The translations under genes and the position numbers were made by a program. A stretch of 64,000 nucleotides of DNA. It comes from Neptunitalea chrysea (GTDB lineage: Bacteria > Bacteroidota > Bacteroidia > Flavobacteriales > Flavobacteriaceae). Positions 8,972 to 15,897 of this stretch are shown here, one piece after another. The stretch is from NCBI RefSeq assembly GCF_027924145.1, contig NZ_BRVP01000005.1, positions 124,001 to 188,000 on the forward strand, written 5' to 3'. Position 1 is the stretch's first letter, and every line of letters begins with the position of its first letter. Below the pieces are notes generated by a model. It did not search any database and was not told where the DNA came from. It worked only from the letters and a program-made list of their open reading frames with translations.

Positions 8972-10397
8972 GAGGTATTATTTATTTGTATTTGTAGCAG
9001 GTATTGCTTTAAACTTTACGTCGTGTAAAGTACCTGAAGTAGTTCAGAAATCTGAAAACATAAATCTTCCTGACCAATACGGTCAGGAAGAAAATGACAG
9101 TACCACGGTTTCCTTGGCACCATGGAAAGAATATTTTAAAGATCCCTATTTGCAGGATTTAATTACTGAGGCTCTTGATAACAATCAGGAATTAAGTATG
9201 ACTTTGCAGGAAATTGAAATTGCCCGAAGTGAAGTAAAAGCTAAAAAAGGGGAGTATTTACCTAGTGTAGGCTTGAAGGCTGGTGCTGGAGTAGATAAAA
9301 AAGCAAGATATACCAGTTTAGGTGCTAGTGAAGCTACTACTGATATTAGGCCAGGGGAAGAAATGCCCGAACCTTTACAAGATTATTTGTTTGGAGCTTA
9401 CGCAACCTGGGAAGTGGATATTTGGAAGAAATTACGAAATTCTAAAAAGGCTGCTGTAAGCAGATATTTAGCTTCTGTAGAGGGAAAGAATTTTGTAGTG
9501 ACCAATCTGGTTGCAGAAATAGCGAGCTCTTACTATGAGTTATTAGCGTTAGATAATGAATTAAAAATTGTTAATCAGAATATAAAAATTCAGACGAATG
9601 CATTAAAAGTAGTAAAACTTCAGAAGGAAGCTGCTAAGGTAACCGAACTTGCAGTCAAGAAATTTGAGGCAGAGTTATTAAACTCTAAGAGCTTACAGTA
9701 TAATGTAAAACAGGAAATAACAGTTGCTGAAAATAAAATCAATTTCTTACTGGGTAGATATCCACAGCCAATTCAAAGAGATTCGGGTGTCTTTTTAAAT
9801 GTATTACCAGAATCTTTACAAAAAGGAATCCCTTCTGATTTATTGCAGAACCGTCCTGATATACGTCAGGCAGAGATGGAGTTAGCGGCTAGTAAATTAG
9901 ATGTAAAGGTAGCTAAGGCTCGATTTTATCCGTCATTAGGAATCTCTGCTAATATTGGTTATCAAGCTTTTAATCCAAAGTATCTTTTAGATACTCCAGA
10001 GTCGTTAATGTATTCTATTGGTGGGGATATTTTGGCGCCTTTAATAAATAGAAATGAAATTAAGGCAACTTATATCGCAGCTAACGCAAAGCAAATACAA
10101 GCAGTATATAAGTATGAACAAACTGTGTTAAATGCCTATATAGAAGTAGCCAATCAGCTTTCTAAAATAGATAATTTAAGTAAAAGTTACGAGTTGAAAT
10201 CACAACAAGTAGATGCACTTTCTAAATCTATTAGTATTTCTGGGGTTTTATTTAAATCTGCTAGAGCAGATTATATGGAGGTTTTAATGACACAGCGAGA
10301 TGCATTAGAAACTAAGTTTGAACTAATTGAAACAAAAATGCAACAGCTAAGCGCCATGGTTCAGGTTTACAGAGTCTTAGGTGGTGGCTGGGAGTAA
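8958..10397 (+). CDS. Outer-membrane efflux channel (TolC/OprM-like, NodT family lipoprotein)
   Basis: A 479-residue lipoprotein (signal MKMNKRYYLFVFVAGIALNF, lipobox TSC with Cys at 22 or 23). The mature part contains two outer-membrane-efflux repeats. The first begins near WKEYFKDPYLQDLITEALDNNQELSMTLQEIEIA; the second contains the typical PSDLLQNRPDIRQAEMELAASKLDVKVAKARFYPSLGISANIGYQ (about 295-340). Long helices and short strands match the TolC barrel-tunnel. It closes the three-gene operon adaptor-pump-channel and is followed by a strong terminator at 10439-10478. Confidence 0.92.
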   Translation: MKMNKRYYLFVFVAGIALNFTSCKVPEVVQKSENINLPDQYGQEENDSTTVSLAPWKEYFKDPYLQDLITEALDNNQELSMTLQEIEIARSEVKAKKGEYLPSVGLKAGAGVDKKARYTSLGASEATTDIRPGEEMPEPLQDYLFGAYATWEVDIWKKLRNSKKAAVSRYLASVEGKNFVVTNLVAEIASSYYELLALDNELKIVNQNIKIQTNALKVVKLQKEAAKVTELAVKKFEAELLNSKSLQYNVKQEITVAENKINFLLGRYPQPIQRDSGVFLNVLPESLQKGIPSDLLQNRPDIRQAEMELAASKLDVKVAKARFYPSLGISANIGYQAFNPKYLLDTPESLMYSIGGDILAPLINRNEIKATYIAANAKQIQAVYKYEQTVLNAYIEVANQLSKIDNLSKSYELKSQQVDALSKSISISGVLFKSARADYMEVLMTQRDALETKFELIETKMQQLSAMVQVYRVLGGGWE

Positions 10398-10438
10398 ATA
10401 ATTTATAACCTTTTTCTGAGTAGTTTATTGTTTTGAGT

Positions 10439-10478
10439 AAAGGAGGCTGTCTTAAAAGGCAGTCTCCTTTCGTTTTTC
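10439..10478 (+). terminator. Rho-independent terminator of the efflux operon
   Basis: Arms 10439-10452 and 10457-10470 pair over 14 bp (two G-U pairs) around a TAAA loop, followed by CG and a T-rich tract. It begins 42 bases after the stop of the channel gene. The same stem read leftwards could also stop transcription of the lipoprotein gene, whose stop codon is at 10500, although the T-tract on that side is weaker. Confidence 0.85.
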
Positions 10479-10499
10479 TTTGAATTACTTCATTTAAAA

Positions 10500-10955
10500 T
10501 TACTCTAAATATATTTTACTCCTAGTACCTATGTCGGTACGGTCATTAAATTTAAAATCAAAATATTCTGCTTGTCCTTTAGTTCCTTTAACAGTTGTAA
10601 TAGCTCTACCAATTTCTTTGCCTTTTTTGTCAAAAGCTTTAGCGGAAATGTTGGCATCAAAATTTTTATTAAAAATGAGGTAGGTGGTAAGTATATTTTT
10701 ACTTGTTTTTGTACTATCTGTAGTTATTTTAAATGCTCCGGTTTCTATACCGTTAGACTGCAACTCATCAGACAAAACAAGTTCACATTCTAATGTTTCT
10801 TCAACGCCCTTAGATACACCTTCAAAAAATTCTGTAGCAGTTTTCCCAACATTTTTACCACCAGTGTTTATTTTTTCTTTGGTATCGTGATTCATAAAGT
10901 TACATCCTGTAAATAAGAAAGAACTTATAGATAATGCCATTATAATTTTTTTCAT
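10500..10955 (-). CDS. Hypothetical lipoprotein
   Basis: A 151-residue lipoprotein with signal MKKIIMALSISSFLFTGC (lipid-anchored Cys at 18), then a charged linker (NHDTKEKINTGGKNVGKTATEFFEGVSKGVEETL). The rest is a compact beta-rich domain with ALELVLSDEL-like and TTYLIFNKNFDANISAKAFDKKGKEIGRAITTVKG segments, which resembles a small Ig-like or LEA-type fold. I do not recognise a named family. It converges on the efflux operon and shares the terminator region at 10439-10478. Confidence 0.7.
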   Translation of the reverse strand: MKKIIMALSISSFLFTGCNFMNHDTKEKINTGGKNVGKTATEFFEGVSKGVEETLECELVLSDELQSNGIETGAFKITTDSTKTSKNILTTYLIFNKNFDANISAKAFDKKGKEIGRAITTVKGTKGQAEYFDFKFNDRTDIGTRSKIYLE

Positions 10956-11395
10956 ATTTATTGGTATTAAGTAATAACGGTTATAGTTAATTTTAGGTAT
11001 AAAAATATTGAATTAAAAATACTTTATAAATGCTAATTTATATTGTTGGCTAATCAAAATTAAATAAATACTTGGACTTACAAAGGTGTTTTTAAATGAT
11101 ACCTTAACCTACCAAAACTCTTTTAGAAGAAGTATTGGCATTGTTAAATTGAAATTTGATAAGTAGGGAATGTTAAAAAAGGCAGTAAGAGTTACTAAAG
11201 ATATACTTTAAATTAAACATTTTTTTTGGAAATATATCTAGATAAACTATCGTTTTGTATGGGAGTTTATTTTGTATATAGATACTTATAAAATTTGATA
11301 CTAGGTTGACACATTTTTTTTGTTAAAAAAAAATAGAGAACAATGTAGTTATAGATTTTTTATTAATTTTACAATGAATTGTATTATAGATACTT
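10956..11395. other. Intergenic region without a recognisable gene
   Basis: This 440-bp AT-rich gap separates the divergent lipoprotein gene and the secreted protein gene at 11396. I find no ORF with coding character and no stable hairpin. A near-consensus -7 box (TAATTTTA, 11364-11371) lies 25 bases before the next start. Several runs of 8-9 T or A (for example 11222-11229 and 11315-11322) are present. The region is long for two small genes and may hold upstream regulatory sites. Confidence 0.5.
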
Positions 11396-12037
11396 ATGAG
11401 AAGCATATATATTAAATTTTCGGTTTTGTTTCTTTTATCTGCGTCAGCATTTGGACAAGTGGATGGCTCAAAGTCTGGTAATGTGACTATTAAAGCAGAA
11501 TCTGATACCAAAACAACACTTTCTCAGAGTACTTCTTTGTTGTTAGGAGAACAAACAGATACTCCCAAATCGTTGTTAGGAGACAAGAAAGATGAAATTT
11601 CTATGCTTCCTAAAGAACAGTTCTTATCTAATAACAACATCAAGATAGCTAATAAGATTAATAAAAGTCTTAAAGAGGGAAGTATGGATTTATCACAGTT
11701 TAAACGTGATCAGTTTTTAGGTGATGTTAAGACGAATTCTAAAAAGCTTAAAATTATTTGTAGAGATTATCAGTATGTAGATGGCGATCGAATTAAAATA
11801 ATGCTTAATGATACTGTAGTTAAATATAATATGATTTTGGAAGGTGGATATCATGGTTTTGAAATAGATATACCATCTGGATTTAATAAGCTTGATTTTA
11901 TAGCTCTTAATATGGGAACTTCATTTCCAAATACTGCTGAGTTATTAATGTATGACGATAATGATCAGTTAGTAACTTCTTCGCAATGGAACCTTTACAC
12001 AGGGTTTATGGCTACGTTAGTTGTAGTTAAAGACTAA
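11396..12037 (+). CDS. Secreted hypothetical protein
   Basis: A 213-residue protein with signal peptide MRSIYIKFSVLFLLSASAFGQ (cleavage near Gly20-Gln21). A low-complexity, Ser/Thr/Lys-rich stretch follows (about 22-80, with two copies of a LLGE/LLGD motif: SLLLGEQTDTPKSLLGDKKDE), then a folded C-terminal domain (about 115-213): KLKIICRDYQYVDGDRIKIMLND, VKYNMILEGGYHGFEIDIPSGFNKLDFIALNMGTSFPNTAELLMYDDN. The C-terminal half reads as an all-beta domain, possibly carbohydrate- or protein-binding. No function can be assigned. It is a single gene with no co-oriented partner close by. Confidence 0.65.
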   Translation: MRSIYIKFSVLFLLSASAFGQVDGSKSGNVTIKAESDTKTTLSQSTSLLLGEQTDTPKSLLGDKKDEISMLPKEQFLSNNNIKIANKINKSLKEGSMDLSQFKRDQFLGDVKTNSKKLKIICRDYQYVDGDRIKIMLNDTVVKYNMILEGGYHGFEIDIPSGFNKLDFIALNMGTSFPNTAELLMYDDNDQLVTSSQWNLYTGFMATLVVVKD

Positions 12038-12204
12038 GCTTTATAGCTTTTATAAGATATTATTGAGACCTTTAAAGGTTTTAATACTGTATTTTAAATT
12101 GTAAGAATAGCTTAATTAAATAAAATCAAAGTTATTACCAGAGCAAATAGCGCCTTTAAGCTTTTTAAACAACCCCATTTATTTTATTCTATAATTAAGA
12201 TTAA

Positions 12205-12285
12205 AATGTTCCGAGACTTGACTCGAAATAGAAATGCAATGCTTACTATTAAATGACTTATGGGCTTGCCCCGAAGTAGTTTACT
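12205..12285. repeat. Dispersed two-box repeat, copy 2
   Basis: The second copy of the 81-bp element at 511-591, in the same orientation and aligned without gaps. Box 1 (12213-12248) has the stem GAG-ACTTGA-CTC followed by GAAATAG; box 2 (12262-12285) has GGG-CTTG-CCC followed by CGAAGTAG. Between them lie 14 bases unrelated to the other copy. Outer stem positions differ from copy 1 in ways that keep or improve pairing. The two boxes are themselves related (CTTG, then C-C/T-CGAARTAG, then TTACT), so the element looks like a degenerate tandem duplication. Confidence 0.65.
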
Positions 12286-12358
12286 ACTAAAAAAAATATT
12301 TTTTTGAGTTGCTCTATAGCAAATGATATTTATCAGGTCGCTGTAAAAAAGAAAGGCA

Positions 12359-12366
12359 TACTTTTG
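12359..12366 (+). promoter_or_regulatory. -7 box upstream of a leader or small RNA
   Basis: TACTTTTG is an exact TAnnTTTG match. No convincing -33 element is visible. A start near 12373 would give a transcript of about 114 nt ending at the terminator at 12451-12486, or a leader for the trehalase gene if that terminator is read through. Confidence 0.45.
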
Positions 12367-12372
12367 AAATGT

Positions 12373-12486
12373 AATAAGTAAAACTCTTTAACCAGTTTTA
12401 AAGGGATTGGGGTTAAGTTGTAATATGCTTACTAATTATTTGGTTTTGGTAAAACCGCCAGTAATAACTAATTATTGGCGGTTTTT
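12373..12486 (+). ncRNA. Candidate small RNA or attenuating leader of the trehalase gene
   Basis: The stretch is bounded by a consensus -7 box (12359-12366) and an intrinsic terminator (12451-12486), with no convincing reading frame inside. Internal pairing is possible: TTAACC with GGTTAA near 12390-12415, and a GGTTTT-GGT-AAAACC hairpin at 12441-12455. The latter uses the 5' arm of the terminator, so the two structures exclude each other, as in an attenuator. I cannot assign it to a known RNA family. Transcription itself is inferred, not seen. Confidence 0.35.
12451..12486 (+). terminator. Intrinsic terminator 5' of the trehalase gene
   Basis: AAAACCGCCA (12451-12460) pairs with TGGCGGTTTT (ending 12485); an inner TAAT/ATTA pairing extends the stem towards a short loop, and a run of T follows. 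It ends 37 bases before the trehalase start and about 410 bases after the previous gene, so it is unlikely to serve only that gene. Confidence 0.75.
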
Positions 12487-12522
12487 AATTTAATTCATTA
12501 TCTTATAGAAAAAAACTAGTAT

Positions 12523-14115
12523 ATGTTTTTTTCATACTATAAAAAATTACTACTACTTCTTATTATGATTACCTCTTTTAGCTTGTCGTGTACACAGGAA
12601 GTAAAGAAGGATGCAGTTCAGGGATTTTATCAGTCAGAGTTTTTTAAAAGGGTACAGATGGAATCTGTTTTCGATGATTCAAAAACATTTGTAGACATGA
12701 AACCTAATGTTTCTAAGCAAAAAATTTTGGAGATATATGAAAATGAAAAGCTACACCCCGATTTTAATCTCAAGAAATTTGTAGATAAATACTTTACAAC
12801 CACAAAATCTATAAAGTCTAATTTTATTACAGATTCTACAAAGAATATGTATCAGCATATTTCGAGTATGTGGCCTGTATTAACCAGAAATGCCGATAAA
12901 TTTCACCCCTATGGTTCTAGAATTCCATTACCCTATCCCTATGTTGTTCCTGGCGGAAGGTTTAGAGAAATATATTATTGGGATAGCTATTTTACCATGC
13001 AAGGTCTGTTAGTTGATGGTAAAAGAGAACTGGCACAACATATGGTAGATAATTTTAGTTTCTTGATAGACTCTTTAGGTTTTATACCTAACGGAAATAG
13101 AAATTATTATTTATCGCGCTCACAACCTCCGTTTTATACACTTATGGTAACTGCTTTAGCAAAAGGAGATAGCGCTATTGTTAATAGGTATTCTTCGTAT
13201 ATTTTAAAAGAATATAATTATTGGATGAAGGGTGAAGACAAAATCGAGGGTATATATAAACCTATTAATGCTGTTTTTAAAACTAACGATGGTACTTTTT
13301 TAAATCGTTACTGGGATTATAAGAATAGCCCAAGAGAAGAGTCCTTTAAAGAAGATTCTTTATTAGCAAAGAATAACCCTTTAGAAAATTCAGAGAAACT
13401 TTATAAAAATTTAAGATCGGCCGCAGCTTCAGGTTGGGATTTTAGTAGTAGATGGTACAAAAAAGATAAAGTGTTTGCTTCTACAAGTACCATAGAAATA
13501 GCTCCTATAGATTTAAACTGTTTGTTGTACTTTATGGAAAGACAAATAGCTAATAGTTTTTCTGCTAAAAAAGATTCTATTGGAAAGTCATTATATTTAA
13601 AGAAAGCACTAAAACGAAAAAAATTCATTCAAAAACAATTTTGGAATTCTGAAGTTCAATTTTTTACCGATTATACTATTTATGGCAAGAAACCATCTGC
13701 TAAGTTAACCTTGGCAGGAGTGTATCCTTTATTTTTTAAAATAGCAACTAAAGAGCAAGCTGAACTCGTTAAGAATAGATTAATAAGTGATTTTTTACAA
13801 CCTGGAGGTTTACTAACAACACTCACATATTCGGGGCAACAATGGGATGCACCTAATGGCTGGGCACCTTTACAATATATGTCGGTTATAGGATTACTAA
13901 ATTATGGATATAAAGAAGAGGCCAGAGAAATTATTAAACGTTGGCTAGCTTTAAATGAGAAGGTATATACAAGTACTGGTAAAATGATGGAAAAATATAA
14001 TGTAGTAGATACACATTTATTGTCGGGAGGAGGAGAATACCAAACACAGGATGGATTTGGTTGGACTAATGGAGTAGCATTAAGCTTTAAGAAATTGTTG
14101 GATACAATTAATTAA
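12523..14115 (+). CDS. treA: Trehalase, glycoside hydrolase family 37
   Basis: A 530-residue exported trehalase (alpha,alpha-trehalose to two glucose). The N-terminus has a hydrophobic signal (YKKLLLLLIMITSFSLSC, possibly a lipobox at about 23). Both GH37 signatures are present: PGGRFREIYYWDSYF (about 143-157) and QWDAPNGWAP (about 440-449). The catalytic acid Asp is in ASGWDFSSRW (about 305), and the base Glu is in GGGEYQTQDGFGWTNG (about 504). Length fits periplasmic TreA. It stands alone, preceded by a promoter-terminator leader (12359-12486) that may regulate it. The product probably feeds periplasmic glucose uptake. Confidence 0.92.
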   Translation: MFFSYYKKLLLLLIMITSFSLSCTQEVKKDAVQGFYQSEFFKRVQMESVFDDSKTFVDMKPNVSKQKILEIYENEKLHPDFNLKKFVDKYFTTTKSIKSNFITDSTKNMYQHISSMWPVLTRNADKFHPYGSRIPLPYPYVVPGGRFREIYYWDSYFTMQGLLVDGKRELAQHMVDNFSFLIDSLGFIPNGNRNYYLSRSQPPFYTLMVTALAKGDSAIVNRYSSYILKEYNYWMKGEDKIEGIYKPINAVFKTNDGTFLNRYWDYKNSPREESFKEDSLLAKNNPLENSEKLYKNLRSAAASGWDFSSRWYKKDKVFASTSTIEIAPIDLNCLLYFMERQIANSFSAKKDSIGKSLYLKKALKRKKFIQKQFWNSEVQFFTDYTIYGKKPSAKLTLAGVYPLFFKIATKEQAELVKNRLISDFLQPGGLLTTLTYSGQQWDAPNGWAPLQYMSVIGLLNYGYKEEAREIIKRWLALNEKVYTSTGKMMEKYNVVDTHLLSGGGEYQTQDGFGWTNGVALSFKKLLDTIN

Positions 14116-14123
14116 ATAAAAAA

Positions 14124-14156
14124 GAATGGTGTTTTTTAAATATAAAAACACCATTC
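14124..14156 (-). terminator. Terminator between convergent genes
   Basis: Arms 14124-14136 and 14144-14156 form a perfect 13-bp stem with a 7-nt loop. On the minus strand the stem is followed by a run of six T, which makes it a good terminator for the gene ending at 14195. On the plus strand it lies directly after the trehalase stop but lacks a T-tract, so it would serve there mainly as a 3' stabilising hairpin. Confidence 0.75.
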
Positions 14157-14194
14157 TCATATATAAAGAAAATTGGTTAAATAGCTTGATGATA

Positions 14195-14713
14195 TTAGGT
14201 AGAAAACTCTTCCTTTCCTCGACAAAAGAGTTTTGCCTGATTGCTTATATCTTCTATCTTTAATTGTTTAGGCAAAAAAGTAGTAAGTTTAGATACCTTT
14301 TTCTTATCTTCTTTAGGTAATAAAGTTAACTGTTCATAGGTGTAAAAACCATTTTCATTCAATGTTTTTTCTATTTTAGTATCAATACCTTTAAGAAGTT
14401 GTAAATCATCTTTTGTTGAAGTTGTTTGATACTCAACTTTTTCTAATTCATTATTATTATTTATATGTACATTACTATTTGATTGTACAAACACACCTCT
14501 ATCATATGTTTTTATAGCTCTTATTTGTCCTGGAACACCGAAGTTTGAAATCTTATAATCATTAATAGTATCTTCTTCAGAAATAGTTTGTTGTGAATTT
14601 TCCAAAGAATTTTTAGATTTAAAACCAATGTAGCCTAAAATAAGACAGAAAGCGCAGATAATAATAATAATAACGTAATCAAAATTACTTAGTAGGGGGA
14701 GGAATAATAACAT
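14195..14713 (-). CDS. Membrane-anchored protein with a COG3743-like helix-hairpin-helix domain
   Basis: A 172-residue protein from the ATG at 14713. An N-terminal hydrophobic region (MLLFLPLLSNFDYVIIIIICAFCLILGYIGF, one or two helices) anchors it. A polar linker with an Asn-rich run follows (about 45-105), then a domain reading DDLQLLKGIDTKIEKTLNENG-FYTYEQLTLLPKEDKKKVSKL (about 107-150). That matches the H3TH-like module, often called a flap-endonuclease-like domain, found at the C-termini of bacterial membrane and ribosomal-protein-fusion proteins. Nuclease activity is not implied. An in-frame TTG at 14728 was rejected as start. It is divergent from the his operon. Confidence 0.65.
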   Translation of the reverse strand: MLLFLPLLSNFDYVIIIIICAFCLILGYIGFKSKNSLENSQQTISEEDTINDYKISNFGVPGQIRAIKTYDRGVFVQSNSNVHINNNNELEKVEYQTTSTKDDLQLLKGIDTKIEKTLNENGFYTYEQLTLLPKEDKKKVSKLTTFLPKQLKIEDISNQAKLFCRGKEEFST

Positions 14714-14879
14714 CGCTATAAATTTCAATATTTTTAGGGTTCAACAAATACTCGTAATTGGGAGCACTTAAAGTAGTAATAATTTTTTGTTAAAAAAAAC
14801 ATAAATAACTTAAATTGAGATATTTGTAAAAAAAACACTTTTTTTTCCTCTTAGTACTTTTTTTTTAAATATTAATACC

Positions 14880-14887
14880 TAAATTTG
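14880..14887 (+). promoter_or_regulatory. -7 box of the his operon promoter
   Basis: TAAATTTG is an exact match to TAnnTTTG. A transcript starting near 14893 would carry the leader peptide (14909-14968) and terminator (14993-15024) before hisG. No clear TTG/TTTG at -33 is visible; a T-rich stretch lies there. Confidence 0.6.
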
Positions 14888-14908
14888 AGTATAATTAAAA
14901 GGTAAGAA

Positions 14909-14968
14909 TTGAAAAATATAACATTACATCATTACTACGTTACTCTAACAACTCAAATGAGGTGGTAG
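14909..14968 (+). CDS. hisL: his operon leader peptide
   Basis: A 19-codon frame starting with TTG and preceded by an in-frame TAA at 14903. It reads MKNITLHHYYVTLTTQMRW and stops at TAG 14966-14968. Two adjacent His codons (CAT CAT, 14927-14932) followed by two Tyr codons lie in the middle. ACTCAAATG (14951-14959), just before the stop, can pair with 14997-15005, the left arm of the downstream terminator. A ribosome reaching the stop would cover ACTCAAATG and allow termination; a ribosome stalled at His codons would leave it free. This is the geometry of amino-acid attenuation. The start codon is inferred; no ATG is available in frame before the His codons. Confidence 0.7.
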   Translation: MKNITLHHYYVTLTTQMRW

Positions 14969-15024
14969 TTTTGTTGTATATATAATATACCGAGCCCGTT
15001 TGAGTAATCAAACGGGCTTTTTTT
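14951..15024 (+). promoter_or_regulatory. his attenuator: antiterminator and terminator
   Basis: The terminator has perfect 11-bp arms 14993-15003 and 15008-15018, a GTAA loop and a T-run to 15024. The competing antiterminator pairs 14951-14959 with 14997-15005 (nine pairs, one G-U), which uses most of the terminator's left arm. Both cannot form at once. The terminator ends 16 bases before the hisG start, so it can only act as a conditional stop for the operon. Confidence 0.8.
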
Positions 15025-15039
15025 ATTAAAAAATTTAAA

Positions 15040-15897
15040 ATGAATAAATTAAAAATTGCTATTCAAAAATCGGGACGCCTTAATGAAGACTCATTAAGAA
15101 TCCTTAAAGATTCAGGTATTTCAGTTGACAATGGGATAGATCAATTGAAAGCTTCTGCTAGAAACTTTCCGTTAGAAGTTTTGTATTTACGTAACGGTGA
15201 TATTCCTCAATACCTAAGAGATGGTGTTGTAGATATTGCTATTTTAGGAGAAAACATTCTTATAGAAAAGGGACAGGATTTACCTGTTATTGAGAAATTA
15301 GGTTTTTCAAAGTGTAGAGTATGTATTGCTGTTCCTAAAAATGCTATCTATAATTCTATTAAAGATTTAGATGGAAAAAAAGTGGCTACTTCATATCCAA
15401 ATACAGTACGTGAATATTTTGATAAAAATAGTGTAGAGGCCAATATACACCTTATTAATGGTTCTGTTGAGATTGCACCTAATATAGGATTGGCCGATGC
15501 TATTGTAGATATAGTGTCTAGTGGTAGCACATTGTTTAAAAATAATCTAAAAGAGGTTGAAGAGATTGTTAGAAGTGAAGCGGTTTTAACCATGTCTCCA
15601 AAGATTTCAGCAGAATCAAAAGAAATCCTTGATAAGCTTCAATTCAGAATTCAGTCGGTATTAAAAGCTAGGAAATCAAAATATGTATTGTTAAATGCTC
15701 CTAATGAAAGGGTAGAGAACATTATAAAAATTCTTCCTGGAATGCGGAGTCCAACGGTGCTACCTTTAGCAGATGAGGGATGGTCTTCTATACACTCTGT
15801 AATTAACGAAGAAACCTTCTGGGAAGTAATAGATGAGTTAAAGACAAATGGAGCAGAAGGAATACTAATATGTCCAATTGAAAAAATGGTATTATAA
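15040..15897 (+). CDS. hisG: ATP phosphoribosyltransferase, long form (HisG)
   Basis: A 285-residue enzyme for the first step of histidine synthesis: ATP plus PRPP gives phosphoribosyl-ATP. The start KLKIAIQKSGRLNEDSLRIL, the DGVVDIAILGENI segment and the PRPP-binding region ADAIVDIVSSGSTLFKNNL (about 151-169) are typical. The length and the C-terminal segment from about 210 (ILPGMRSPTVLPLADEGWSSIHSVINEETFWEVIDELKTNGAEGILICPIEKMVL) match the regulatory ACT-like domain of the long, HisZ-independent form, which is feedback-inhibited by histidine. It is the first gene of the his operon, directly behind the attenuator, and its stop overlaps the hisD start by one base. Confidence 0.96.
   Translation: MNKLKIAIQKSGRLNEDSLRILKDSGISVDNGIDQLKASARNFPLEVLYLRNGDIPQYLRDGVVDIAILGENILIEKGQDLPVIEKLGFSKCRVCIAVPKNAIYNSIKDLDGKKVATSYPNTVREYFDKNSVEANIHLINGSVEIAPNIGLADAIVDIVSSGSTLFKNNLKEVEEIVRSEAVLTMSPKISAESKEILDKLQFRIQSVLKARKSKYVLLNAPNERVENIIKILPGMRSPTVLPLADEGWSSIHSVINEETFWEVIDELKTNGAEGILICPIEKMVL

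Noticed and set aside
12426-12491. Short frame starting MLTNYLVLVKPP across the terminator before trehalase, as a possible leader peptide
   Set aside because: It runs right through the terminator hairpin, has no run of a regulatory amino acid, and cannot work as an attenuation leader.
14808-14868. Runs of A and T upstream of the his promoter as a possible structured RNA
   Set aside because: Homopolymer tracts of this kind are common in the AT-rich intergenic DNA of the window and form no stable GC-containing stem.
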